From NCBI RefSeq assembly GCF_002407065.1, contig NZ_CP023564.1:930001-994000 (forward strand): a DNA stretch of 64,000 bases, in the 5' to 3' direction. This stretch comes from Brachybacterium ginsengisoli (lineage in GTDB: Bacteria > Actinomycetota > Actinomycetes > Actinomycetales > Dermabacteraceae). The position numbers and the translations under genes are program-made. The notes beneath the pieces are model-generated. The model was not told the DNA's origin, ran no database searches, and saw only the letters and a program-made list of their open reading frames with translations. Shown one piece after another: positions 50,958 through 59,683 of this stretch. The stretch's first letter is position 1, and each line of letters starts with the position of its first letter.

Positions 50958-52391
50958 ATGTCCCGCGAGCACCACGAGAGAACCGCCACCGTCGCCGCCG
51001 TCATCCTGGCCGGCGGCGCCTCCTCGCGCCTGGGCGGGACCGACAAGACCCGCCTGCCCATCGCCGGGGCGAGCGCGCTCGAGCGGGTGCTGCGCGCAGC
51101 ACCCGTCGGCCGACGGATCGTGGTGGGCCCGAGCGGGGAGGACGGCGACGCGCTCGCCGAACGCCACGGCGCCCGCTTCGTGCTCGAGGATCCGCCGCGC
51201 TCGGGGCCGCTCGCCGCGCTGGCCCGCGGCGTCGCCGAGTTCTCCGAGGGGGCCGACGGGGAGACCGTGCTGGTGCTCGGCGGGGACATGCCGATGCTGC
51301 GCCCCGAGACCCTCACCCGACTCGCCGCCAGGAGCGTCGAGCGCGGCACCGTCACCGCGCTCGAGAGCTCGGACGGGACCGTCCAGTTCCTCGGCGCCGC
51401 CTGGCCGCTGGGCAGGCTGCGCGCCGCGCTCGCCGCGATCGCGCACCCCGGCGGCGGCTGGGCGGATCTGAGCCTCCGCCGCCTCTACGGGCAGCTGGGC
51501 GAGGGCGAGCTGGTGACGCTCCCGCCCACCGGCGCCGAAGGAGCGGACATCGACACCCCGGACGCCCTCGCCCAGGTGCGCCGCGCCGCAGGACCTCGCA
51601 TCGCCCTCGCCCAGATCGCGGTCTCCGAGGACGTCGAGGAGACCTTCGGGATCGTGCGCGACGCCGTGGCCGAGGCCGCCGAGGAGGGCGCTCACCTGGT
51701 GCTGCTGCCCGAGGCGACGCTCACCCCCTTCGGCACCGACCTGCGCGCCGCGGCGCTGGCCCACCACGAACGCTTCGCCCAGCTCGTCCAGGAGCTCGCC
51801 GAGCGGCATGAGCTGGTCGTGGTCGCCGGGTCCTTCACCCCCACCGATGACGGCCGCGTGCACAACACCGTCATCGTGCGCGGACCGGGCTGGGATCCGC
51901 ACCTGGACTACCGCAAGATCCATCTCTTCGACGCCTTCGGGGCCGACGAGTCGCGCACCGTCGCACCCGGCACCGAGCTCGTCACCTTCGAGCTCGAGGG
52001 CACCCGGTTCGGGATCGCGACCTGCTACGACGTGCGCTTCCCGGAGCAGTTCACCGCTCTCGCCGAGCGCGGCGCCCAGGCGATCCTGCTGCCGCTGGCC
52101 TGGAAGGAGGGGCCCGGCAAGCGCGAGCAGCTGCAGCTCCTGCTGCGCGCCCGCGCCCTCGACGCCACCGTCGCCCTGCTCGCCGCCGACCAGGCGTCGC
52201 CGCCGGACTACACGGGCGATGCCGCCCGCGGCATCGGCCGGAGCGCCGCCGTCGGCCCGCTCGGCGCGATCCGCCAGGAGCTCGGCCCCGAGCCGGGCAT
52301 GCTGCTGGTCGATCTCGACCTCGAGGAAATCGAGGCGGCGCGCGCCGCCCTGCCCGTGCTGCGCCATCACGTGGAGCTGCCCCGGGCGTGA
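50958..52391 (+). CDS. Fusion of MobA-like nucleotidyltransferase and nitrilase-type amidohydrolase
   Basis: Residues 1 to about 205 form a molybdenum-cofactor guanylyltransferase-like NTP transferase: AAVILAGGASSRLGGTDKTR (nucleotide signature with GG, R and K), EDPPRSGPLAALARG and VLVLGGDMPMLRPET (metal-binding Asp). From about 210, RIALAQIAVSEDVEETFGIV starts a carbon-nitrogen hydrolase with the full triad: Glu in LLPEATLTPF (about 250), Lys in DYRKIHLFD (about 317) and Cys in GIATCYDVRFPE (about 354). The whole 477-codon frame is continuous with almost no linker. Each domain is well known; the fusion is unusual. No other molybdopterin gene is in the window. A hairpin at 52396-52413 follows. 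Confidence 0.88.
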   Translation: MSREHHERTATVAAVILAGGASSRLGGTDKTRLPIAGASALERVLRAAPVGRRIVVGPSGEDGDALAERHGARFVLEDPPRSGPLAALARGVAEFSEGADGETVLVLGGDMPMLRPETLTRLAARSVERGTVTALESSDGTVQFLGAAWPLGRLRAALAAIAHPGGGWADLSLRRLYGQLGEGELVTLPPTGAEGADIDTPDALAQVRRAAGPRIALAQIAVSEDVEETFGIVRDAVAEAAEEGAHLVLLPEATLTPFGTDLRAAALAHHERFAQLVQELAERHELVVVAGSFTPTDDGRVHNTVIVRGPGWDPHLDYRKIHLFDAFGADESRTVAPGTELVTFELEGTRFGIATCYDVRFPEQFTALAERGAQAILLPLAWKEGPGKREQLQLLLRARALDATVALLAADQASPPDYTGDAARGIGRSAAVGPLGAIRQELGPEPGMLLVDLDLEEIEAARAALPVLRHHVELPRA

Positions 52392-52395
52392 GCAA

Positions 52396-52413
52396 GGGCA
52401 CGGATCCGTGCCC
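52396..52413. terminator. Perfect palindrome after the MobA-nitrilase gene
   Basis: GGGCACGGATCCGTGCCC begins 5 nt after the stop codon, between two genes on the same strand. It can fold into a short hairpin. Confidence 0.5.
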
Positions 52414-52437
52414 AGGCGGCTGACGTAGCCTGCTCGC

Positions 52438-53094
52438 GTGATGACCCCGCTCAGCCGCTCCGCCGCCCTTCGTCCCGATGCGACCCGCCCGCTCACGCTG
52501 CTCGCCCTGTGCAGCGCACTGCTGCTCGCCGTGCTCATCGCCCTGCCCGCCCCGGCGCAGGCGCATGACACGCTGCTGGAGTCGGATCCTGCCGACGGCG
52601 CCGCCCTGGAGACCTCTCCGGAGGCCATCACTCTCACCTACTCCTCCGACATCCTCGACGTGAGCCCGCTCGTGCGGATCTCCGACGAGTCCGGGAAGCA
52701 GCTGGCCGAGATCACCCCGACGGTCGACGGTCCCGTCGCCACCGCGACCCTCGCCGAGCCGCTGCCGGCCGGGACCTACACGGTCCAGTGGCGCGTGGTC
52801 TCCAGCGACGGCCACCCCATCGAGGGCACCTTCACCACGACCATCGAGCAGGACACCGAGGCCGCGGCCGAGCCCAGCGACGCCGGCGGCTCGGAGGATC
52901 CCGCGCAGGGCGAGTCCGCCGATGCTGAAGCGCCGCAGGACGCCGAGGCGACCGAGGCCACGTCCGCGCCCGCCGCGGAGCCCGCCGCCGAGGCCGATGG
53001 CGGTCTGTCGATGCCGGTGCTGCTCGGCATCCTCGCTGTGGTCGTCGTCGGTGCCGCCGTGGTGGTCGTCGTCATCGTCCGCCGCCGGGACTGA
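52438..53094 (+). CDS. CopC domain membrane-anchored copper-resistance-type protein
   Basis: The protein of about 218 residues has a signal peptide (LTLLALCSALLLAVLIALPAP, cleaved after AQA), so that the mature chain begins with AHDTLLESDPADG, where the N-terminal His is the copper ligand of CopC proteins. The domain continues with ITLTYSSDIL, the conserved YTVQWRVVSSDGHPIEGTFT including a second ligand region, then an acidic Ala/Glu-rich spacer and a C-terminal membrane helix followed by RRRD. GTG 52438 or ATG 52441 may be the start. No copD partner is present, so it may only bind copper outside the membrane. Confidence 0.88.
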   Translation: MMTPLSRSAALRPDATRPLTLLALCSALLLAVLIALPAPAQAHDTLLESDPADGAALETSPEAITLTYSSDILDVSPLVRISDESGKQLAEITPTVDGPVATATLAEPLPAGTYTVQWRVVSSDGHPIEGTFTTTIEQDTEAAAEPSDAGGSEDPAQGESADAEAPQDAEATEATSAPAAEPAAEADGGLSMPVLLGILAVVVVGAAVVVVVIVRRRD

Positions 53095-53140
53095 GGCCCT
53101 CGGGCAGGCGCTCACCCCGCCCGCTCCGAGCCCGGACACG

Positions 53141-53177
53141 GAGGAGCCCCCGACGCCGATGGCGTCGGGGGCTCCTC
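53141..53177. terminator. Bidirectional terminator, 17-bp perfect stem
   Basis: GAGGAGCCCCCGACGCC (53141-53157), loop GAT, and its exact complement (53161-53177) lie between the convergent copC and MT0933-like genes. Confidence 0.85.
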
Positions 53178-53201
53178 GCGATGCAGCGGAGAGAGCGGGG
53201 T

Positions 53202-53405
53202 TCAGTTGCCCTTGTTCTCGTCCTGGTCGCCACCGAGACCGAAGTGATCGCGGGCGGCATCCGCGCCGGAATCGACGTGGCCGTCGATGTTGTCCGGGGT
53301 GCGCTCCTTGATCTGATCGGTCGCTCCGTCGAGGCCCTGGTTGACCTTGTCGGGATTGTCGTTGGCGAAGTCCTTGGCCTTGTTCAGCGCGTCATCGAAA
53401 CCCAT
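53202..53405 (-). CDS. MT0933-like (Rv0909-type) small protein, orphan antitoxin family
   Basis: The 67-residue hydrophilic protein MGFDDALNKAKDFANDNPDK with KVNQGLDGATDQIKERTP and a HVDSGADAARDHFG segment matches the pattern of the MT0933/Rv0909 family, annotated as antitoxins because the Mycobacterium member sits beside a toxin. Here no toxin gene adjoins, so the antitoxin name is not supported; a stress-related role similar to CsbD proteins is equally possible. AAGGA precedes the ATG. It is divergent from the DeoR-type regulator. Confidence 0.75.
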   Translation of the reverse strand: MGFDDALNKAKDFANDNPDKVNQGLDGATDQIKERTPDNIDGHVDSGADAARDHFGLGGDQDENKGN

Positions 53406-53569
53406 GATCAACGTCCTTTCGTTCGAGGGACCACCCCGAGTCCGGGGCGACGTCGTCAACCTATGCCGCCCGCGACCGTGACTCAAACGTGATCAACGAA
53501 TCCGCCCCCACTTGGTCGATCTTGCGCGAAAGAGCGGCCTGTCGCCGACATGCACGCAATACTGGATGC

Positions 53570-54427
53570 GTGAACCTGCGTAATCCTGATCCTGACAAGA
53601 ACGTGACGGCCGGTGCGCCGCCCGCGCGGACGCCGGTGAAGGACCGCAGCGCGCGCTGGGACCATGTGCTCACCCTCCTCGCCTCGACCAAGCGCCTCAG
53701 CGTCGCCGAGGTCGCCGTGGAGCTCGGGGTCAGCGAGTCCACCGTGCGGCGCGACTTCATGGAGATGGAGCGCGCCCAGCTCGCCCGCCGCACCCACGGC
53801 GGGATCGTCGCGGTCGACGTCGCCTACTCGCTCGCGACCGTGCCGCGCCGGGCCGACGTCGACTCCGCCCAGCGCGAGCGCGTCGCCGACCGGGCCGCCG
53901 CCATGGTCGAGCCCGGGCAGATCATCGGATTCAACGGAGGCCGCAGCACCACGGCGACCGCACGCCGGGCCGTGGCCCGCCCGGACTTCGACTCCCGGGA
54001 CGGCAGCCCGGGGCTGACCGTCGTCTGCGCGGCGCTGAACATCGCCACCGAAGCCGTCCTGCGGCCCTCTGTGCGCACCGTGGTGCTGGGCGGCGTCGCC
54101 GAGCCGTACTCCTTCGAGCTGACCGGGCCGCTCGCCACCGCCACCATGCGCGACCTCTGGCTCGACACCATGTTCGTGGGCACCGTGGGACTGGACATCA
54201 ATGCAGGACTGACCTGCAACTCCGATGCCGAGGCCGGGGTCACCCGGATCATGATCGGTCACTCGCGCCGGGTGGTCGGGCTGGCCACCGCGGACAAGAT
54301 CGGCCACCGCGCCCTGGCCGGGATCTGCCCGGTCTCGGTGCTCACGGACCTCGTGATCGCCGGGCCCGTGCCGGATGCGCTGCGCGAGCACCTGCAGGAG
54401 GTCTCGGTGCGGCTGCACGAGGTCTGA
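53570..54427 (+). CDS. DeoR family transcriptional regulator
   Basis: The 285-residue protein has a DeoR-type helix-turn-helix (RLSVAEVAVELGVSESTVRR, about 42-62, followed by RRTHGGIV) and a C-terminal sugar-phosphate-sensing domain related to ribose-5-phosphate isomerase: IIGFNGGRSTTATARR, LTVVCAALNIATEAVL, VVLGGVAEPYSFELTGPLAT and FVGTVGLDINAGLTCNSDAEAGVTR. GTG 53570 was chosen as nearest to the domain start. No sugar-metabolism gene follows, so the target is unknown. Confidence 0.9.
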   Translation: MNLRNPDPDKNVTAGAPPARTPVKDRSARWDHVLTLLASTKRLSVAEVAVELGVSESTVRRDFMEMERAQLARRTHGGIVAVDVAYSLATVPRRADVDSAQRERVADRAAAMVEPGQIIGFNGGRSTTATARRAVARPDFDSRDGSPGLTVVCAALNIATEAVLRPSVRTVVLGGVAEPYSFELTGPLATATMRDLWLDTMFVGTVGLDINAGLTCNSDAEAGVTRIMIGHSRRVVGLATADKIGHRALAGICPVSVLTDLVIAGPVPDALREHLQEVSVRLHEV

Positions 54428-54431
54428 GCCC

Positions 54432-54451
54432 GCCCGCCGCCTGCGGCGGGC
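54432..54451. terminator. Hairpin after the DeoR gene
   Basis: GCCCGCCGC (54432-54440) pairs with GCGGCGGGC (54443-54451), 5 nt after the stop codon at 54427, with a minimal CT loop. Confidence 0.55.
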
Positions 54452-54532
54452 ACAGGATGTGAGCAGGCCGGTCACCGGGCGCGCGGCACGCCTGCACGGG
54501 AGGGGGCCCCCGCGCCGGTAGCGTGAGCTCCC

Positions 54533-57500
54533 ATGTGGAGTTTCCTGCGCGGGAAGAAGCGGTCGGAGCGTCCGGGAGAGGACGTCATCCCCCGCGACGA
54601 CGCCCTGTCGGCACTGGCGAGCGAGCGCCGAGAGGGTCGGGGCGGCACCGCCCGGGCCGACGCCGAGGAGCCCGTCGACGCCCCCGGATCCGTCGACTCC
54701 CCGCGCGAGGGCACCTCCCATGACGGCGTCGAGCGCTCCGGGACCGGCTACGCCGTGGTGCTGGACCCGCACGTCGAGGACACCGGCGCCGGGATCGCCC
54801 CCGGCCAGGACGAGGACGACCTTCCCGCCACGCCCCACGAGCACCGACCGCTCAGTCGCGAGGACCGCGTCGCCGACGCCCTGGACCGCTGGGCCCAGCA
54901 GATCACCGGCGGGGTCCACGCCCCCTCCTTCCTCACCCAGATCCGGGCCGGAGGCGTGGTGCTGGATCTGACCCACTCGCACCCCTCGGGCCTCGCGCAG
55001 CTGCTCGCCGGGCGCGGTCCCACCCGTCTGTCCTCCCTGGTCCGCGAGGTCGGCGCCCTGGCCGATGCCCGTGCCCATGCCCGCTCGATCCGCGAGATCG
55101 CCGAGCGCCATGCGGAGGAGGTGGGCCTGACCACCTGCCACCTCGGCATCGGCGAGGCGATCTGGCACCCCGAGGACGGCTCCGCCCCGATCCACGCGCC
55201 CGTCCTGGTGCGGCCGATCACGCTGCGCCTGCGCGGCAACGCCCGTGAGGACGTGGACCTCGAGGTCGACGCCACCGCGGACCTCAACCCGGTGCTGCTG
55301 CGCGCGCTGCGCGAGGCCGGCGTCGCGGTCGACGCCCGCGCCCTGCTCGCGACGACCGACGGCTCCCACGGCTTCGACCCCAACCCGGTGCTCGACGCCT
55401 TCCGCTCGCTCGGCCAGCCCCTGCCCGGCTTCCGCGTCTCGCACGCCCTGGTGGTCGGCAACCTGATGGACGCCGCCGGCTCGGTCGCCGACGACCTGGT
55501 CACCGATCGCGGCGACTGGTCCTCCTCCCCGCTCGTCGCCGCCCTCGCCGGTGACGCCGGGGCCCGGTCCGTCGTGCGTGGGCAGGGCGCCGAGCAGGAG
55601 GTGCCCGAGGTCCCCGAGGAGGAGCTGGTCGCCGCGGTGGACCCCGGTCACCGCGCCGTCCTGGCCCGGGTCCTGGCCGGTCAGGACCTCGCCGTGGCCA
55701 CCCCGCCGGGCACCACCAGCCTCGACCTGGTGATCGACCTCGCCGAGGAGCTCAATGCACGCGGCCGCTCCGTGCTCATCGTCTCCCAGCGTCGGCGGAA
55801 CCTCGCCCAGCTGGTGCGGATCGCCGGTCGCCGCGATCTCGCCGAGCTCGTCTTCGACCTCTCGCCGGACCCCGCGCTCCAGCGCAACGCCTCCGCCTCC
55901 CTGCTGCGCAGCCTGCGCCGGGCCGGCTCGCACGGCCTGGGCCCCGATGACATCGCCTCCGAGGAGCTCGGCACCAGCCGCGACATCCTGGTGGGCCACG
56001 TCGAGGCGATGCACCGCGTCCAGGACCCCTGGAACGCCTCCGCGCACGATGCGATCTCGGCCCTGGCCGCGCTGACCCGGCTGACCCCGGCCCCGCGCAC
56101 CCAGGTGCGCCTGCGGGCGGACGTCGCCGCCCAGATGATCGGCGAGGATCGGGACCGCTTCACCGAGGCCCTGCATGAGGCCGCCGAGGTGGGAGTGCTC
56201 TCCAGCGGGCCCGAGATGACCGCCTGGTACGGCGCGCCCATCAGCAGCGACACCCAGGCCGCCCGTGCCGAGGAGCTCGTCGAGGAGCTGCGCACGGACG
56301 TTCTGCCCCAGCTGCGCCGGGCCGGCGCCCGCAGCGGCGGCGAGCTGGGCCTCACCGAGCCCACCACCCTGCACCAGCTGCAGGACCGCCTGGCCCTGCT
56401 CGACCGGGTGCGCACTCTGCTGGCGACCTTCCAGCCCGCGGTGTTCTCCGCACCGCTGGCGGACCTCGTCGCCGCCACGGCGGACAAGCGCTGGCGCGAG
56501 GAGCGCGGCGTGACCATGGGCTTCGGCGTGCGCCGACGCCTGCGCAAGGACGCCGCCGCCCTGCAGCGCCCGGCCGCGCTCTCGCCGGACCTCCATCAGG
56601 ATCTCGGCGAGGCCCGGAAGGTCGCCGACACCTGGCGCCGAGCCGCTCTGGGCGACGACCCGGATGCTGCCGCCGCTGCTGCCACCACCACGGGCACTGA
56701 CTCCGCCGGGAGCACCTCGACGAGCTCGTCGAAGACCTCGCGTCCCTCCCTCCCCGAGGACCTCGACTCCGTCCACCGTGCCGCGGCACGCTCCGAGAAG
56801 GTCCTCGACGAGCTCGCCGTGCTGCTGGACGGCACGGAGTCCGGTGCGGACCTGGCCCGCACCGACCTCGACGAGCTCGAGCGCCGCGTCGAGGCCCTGC
56901 ACGCGGACCGCGCCGATCTCGAGACCCTCCCGCGCCGCACCGAGCTGCTGCGCCGGCTGAGCTTCGACGGGCTCGGCGAGCTGGTCGAGGACCTCCGTGC
57001 CCGACGGGTGCCGCGCGAACAGGTCGGCGCCGAGCTGGAGCTCGCCTGGTGGGGGAGCGTCCTCGAGCTCATCGCCGGTGCCGAGCCGACGATCTCGCAG
57101 TACGACGGCACCTCGCTGTCCCAGGTCGCCGAGCGCTTCCGTCGACTCGACGCGGAGAACCTGGCCCGCGCCTCCGCGCGCGTCCATGCCGCGGCCGACG
57201 AGACGCGCGTCGAGACGATGAAGACCTTCCCGGACACCTCGCGGTCCGCGATCGCAGAGCTCGCCCGCTCCTCGACCGTCTCCATCCGCGACCTCGCGGC
57301 CAAGTACGAGGACATCCTCTTCGCGGCCCGCCCCACCTGGCTGGCCTCGCCGTACCTCGTGCCGCAGGTGATCCCGCGCGGCCGTCACTTCGACGTCGTC
57401 ATCGTGGCCGACGGCGGCCGCCTGCCCACCGCGGCCGCGCTGCCCTCGATCGTCCGCGGCGAGCAGACCGTGGTGGTCGGCGATCCGCTCGAGTACGGCG

Positions 57501-59311
57501 GGGACTCCGCGCCCAGCCTGCTCGACGACATGCTGCGGATCGCCCCGCACGCCGAGATCCTGCGCGATGCGCACCCCGCCACCGAGGGACTGCGGAGCTT
57601 CGCCCAGCGCCGCGCCCTCGCCGGTGAGGTGGTCGCCGTGCCGAGCCCCATCGCCCCCGAGCGGGACCGCCTGATCACGGTCGAGAACGGCCGCGGCATG
57701 GTCACCGAGGGCATGGAGTACGTCGAGAGCACGGAGTCCGAGCTGCGCCGGGTCACGGACCTGGTGATCGAGCACGCGCGGACCCGCCCGGAGCGCTCGC
57801 TGGCGGTGCTGACCTTCACGGAGGAGCACGCGCGCCGGCTCATGGAGCGGATCATGAACACCGTCTCGGTGATCCCGGCCCTGCGCGATTACTTCGATCC
57901 CGGCGCGAAGGAGGTCTTCACCGTCCTCCCCGCGGACCAGGCCACCGCCGTGGTGCGCGACGACATCATCGTCTCCGTGGGCTTCGGCAAGACCCCGCAC
58001 GGCCGGCTCCTGCACCGCTTCGGCCCGCTCTCCGAGGCGGGCGGCCGCAAGGCCCTGGCCACCGTGATCACCCGCGCGCGGGGCCGCACCACCGTGGTCT
58101 CCGCGCTCGGCGTGCAGGACCTCGACCACGCCCGTCTCCGCTCCGACGGCGCCCGTGACCTGCGGGCCATGCTCTGGGTGCTGCAGGGCGGCCCCGATGT
58201 GCCCGTGGTCCCGCATGTCGCCGCGCTCACCGGCAGCGAGGACGAGGTCGCGCCGCCGGAGCCCCAGGTGCCGCGGGATTCGCCCGCCGCCGCGGGGCCT
58301 GCCGACGGCGGTGCGCCGAGCGATGGCGCGTCGGACGATGATGCCTCCTCGGATGACGCGGCGGCCGACGCCGCGGCCCCGGAGCTGTCCGACCAGGATC
58401 TGGATGCCGCGATCGAGGCGGCCATGGCGCGCCGCTCGGCCGGCTCTCCCGAGAGCGCGGACCCGGCACCGGGCGGCGCCGTGCCGTCGGGCGCGGACCT
58501 GCCCGAGGACGACTCCGCGGCATCGGTCCCGGTCGCTTCCGAGGAGTTCCCGCTGCAGGACGCCGTTCCGGACGTCCCTGAAGGGGACGCCGCCGGGCAG
58601 GCAGATGTCGCCGAGCCGGTGCTCGAGCCCGGCGCAGCGACCGACCCCGCGGGCCCCGTGCCCTCGGACGCCGCCGAGGAGAGCATCGTCGAACCGCCGG
58701 CACCGAGGGCGCTCGAGACCGATGCCCTCGTGCAGGATCTCGCCGATCGCCTCTTCCGCCTCGGCCTGCTGGTGGAGCGCGACTTCGGGCTCTCCTCGGA
58801 CAGGATCGAGCTGGCCCTCGGCCACCCGGACATGCCGGGTCGGATGCTGCTGGCCGTCGACACCGACGGCTCCCACTACATCGACACCGCCAGCCAGCGC
58901 GAGCGCGACCGGCTGCGGGCCGAACGCCTCGAGGCCGCGGGCTGGGCCACAGAGCGCGTGTGGTCCTGGGCGCTGTTCATCGACCCCGACGGCGAGGCCG
59001 AGCGGATCCGTCGGGCGGTGGATCGAGCCTTGCGCCTGGTCCTCTCCGAGGAGAGCTCCGACTCCCCGACGGGCGTGGGCACCATCCGCCACCGCCTGCC
59101 GCGGCCTCAGATCCCCGCCGGCCACCCGCTGTCCTTCTACTCCAGCGACGACTTCGACGCGGTGGTGGAGTACATCTGCTCCGACGGCCGGGCCCGGCTC
59201 GAGGAGCACCTGGCCACCGAGGTGCGCAGCTTCCTCGGCTTCGAGCAGCGCTCGGTGCTGCTGGACGTCTCCGTCTCCAGCGCCATCCGTCGGTACCAGG
59301 AACGACAGTGA
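54533..59311 (+). CDS. DUF4011/SF1 helicase-like protein with degenerate Walker motifs and C-terminal MTES_1575/Vsr-type nuclease-like domain
   Basis: The 1592-residue protein has a low-complexity start (1-115), a DUF4011-like region (LVRPITLRLRGNAREDVDLE and LNPVLLRALREAGV), then a helicase-like core. Where helicases have GPPGTGKT it reads ATPPGTTSLDLV (about 389), and where they have DEAS it reads FDVVIVADGGRLPTAAALP (about 952). The later motif LATVITRARGRTTVVSAL (about 1177) is kept. An acidic linker (about 1250-1390) leads to a PD-(D/E)xK-like domain: DRIELALGHPDMPGRMLLAV, then DTDGSHYIDTASQRERDRLR (about 1423-1460). ATP hydrolysis is probably lost. Its stop overlaps the next gene (GTGA). 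Related intact families occur in anti-phage defence. Confidence 0.78.
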   Translation: MWSFLRGKKRSERPGEDVIPRDDALSALASERREGRGGTARADAEEPVDAPGSVDSPREGTSHDGVERSGTGYAVVLDPHVEDTGAGIAPGQDEDDLPATPHEHRPLSREDRVADALDRWAQQITGGVHAPSFLTQIRAGGVVLDLTHSHPSGLAQLLAGRGPTRLSSLVREVGALADARAHARSIREIAERHAEEVGLTTCHLGIGEAIWHPEDGSAPIHAPVLVRPITLRLRGNAREDVDLEVDATADLNPVLLRALREAGVAVDARALLATTDGSHGFDPNPVLDAFRSLGQPLPGFRVSHALVVGNLMDAAGSVADDLVTDRGDWSSSPLVAALAGDAGARSVVRGQGAEQEVPEVPEEELVAAVDPGHRAVLARVLAGQDLAVATPPGTTSLDLVIDLAEELNARGRSVLIVSQRRRNLAQLVRIAGRRDLAELVFDLSPDPALQRNASASLLRSLRRAGSHGLGPDDIASEELGTSRDILVGHVEAMHRVQDPWNASAHDAISALAALTRLTPAPRTQVRLRADVAAQMIGEDRDRFTEALHEAAEVGVLSSGPEMTAWYGAPISSDTQAARAEELVEELRTDVLPQLRRAGARSGGELGLTEPTTLHQLQDRLALLDRVRTLLATFQPAVFSAPLADLVAATADKRWREERGVTMGFGVRRRLRKDAAALQRPAALSPDLHQDLGEARKVADTWRRAALGDDPDAAAAAATTTGTDSAGSTSTSSSKTSRPSLPEDLDSVHRAAARSEKVLDELAVLLDGTESGADLARTDLDELERRVEALHADRADLETLPRRTELLRRLSFDGLGELVEDLRARRVPREQVGAELELAWWGSVLELIAGAEPTISQYDGTSLSQVAERFRRLDAENLARASARVHAAADETRVETMKTFPDTSRSAIAELARSSTVSIRDLAAKYEDILFAARPTWLASPYLVPQVIPRGRHFDVVIVADGGRLPTAAALPSIVRGEQTVVVGDPLEYGGDSAPSLLDDMLRIAPHAEILRDAHPATEGLRSFAQRRALAGEVVAVPSPIAPERDRLITVENGRGMVTEGMEYVESTESELRRVTDLVIEHARTRPERSLAVLTFTEEHARRLMERIMNTVSVIPALRDYFDPGAKEVFTVLPADQATAVVRDDIIVSVGFGKTPHGRLLHRFGPLSEAGGRKALATVITRARGRTTVVSALGVQDLDHARLRSDGARDLRAMLWVLQGGPDVPVVPHVAALTGSEDEVAPPEPQVPRDSPAAAGPADGGAPSDGASDDDASSDDAAADAAAPELSDQDLDAAIEAAMARRSAGSPESADPAPGGAVPSGADLPEDDSAASVPVASEEFPLQDAVPDVPEGDAAGQADVAEPVLEPGAATDPAGPVPSDAAEESIVEPPAPRALETDALVQDLADRLFRLGLLVERDFGLSSDRIELALGHPDMPGRMLLAVDTDGSHYIDTASQRERDRLRAERLEAAGWATERVWSWALFIDPDGEAERIRRAVDRALRLVLSEESSDSPTGVGTIRHRLPRPQIPAGHPLSFYSSDDFDAVVEYICSDGRARLEEHLATEVRSFLGFEQRSVLLDVSVSSAIRRYQERQ

Positions 59312-59553
59312 CCTCCGGGTCGGGCACCGGGGGAGCGGGCCGTGCTCCGCGCCGGATCGTCATCTCCTCCGTGACGGGCAGGCCGATCCCCTGGGACGAG
59401 CCCGCACAGGAGGGCCGTCAGGACCGCAGCCCGGACCCCCGGCCGATCCTCCCCGACCGGGTGTCCGAGGACGCCCCGGAACCCGGGGCCGATGAGTCCA
59501 ACGACGCCCGCATCGCCGGCGACGTGCCCCCGCACTGGGGCCGCGGGCGCTGA
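59308..59553 (+). CDS. Small partner protein coupled to the helicase-like gene
   Basis: The family is not recognised. GTG 59308 overlaps the stop of the 1592-residue protein (GTGA), implying translational coupling. The 81-residue product starts Gly/Ser-rich (VTSGSGTGGAGRAPRR), has one ordered-looking segment IVISSVTGRPIPWDEPAQEG, then a charged, Pro-rich tail ending GDVPPHWGRGR. No membrane or DNA-binding motif is seen. Coupling suggests a stoichiometric partner or small regulator of the large protein. Confidence 0.65.
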   Translation: MTSGSGTGGAGRAPRRIVISSVTGRPIPWDEPAQEGRQDRSPDPRPILPDRVSEDAPEPGADESNDARIAGDVPPHWGRGR

Positions 59554-59683
59554 GCCGCGCCGCGACCAGGCCTGATTCGGGCCGCACCGCATGCTGGGCG
59601 CCCCCGATGGTGCCGCGCGGCCGCCGCACGCCGACGGCATCGCACCCCGGCGGCGCCCAGGTGACGCTCCGTAGGGTGGCGGC

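Noticed and set aside
53202..53405. Toxin-antitoxin system at the MT0933-like gene
   Set aside because: No toxin-like ORF lies beside it; the neighbours are a CopC protein and a DeoR regulator.
53483..59209. 1908-codon minus-strand open frame opposite the helicase-like gene
   Set aside because: It is a shadow of a very G+C-rich gene: low-complexity Arg/Gly/Ala/His composition, no motifs, no start site. The plus-strand frame has domain motifs and normal codon use.
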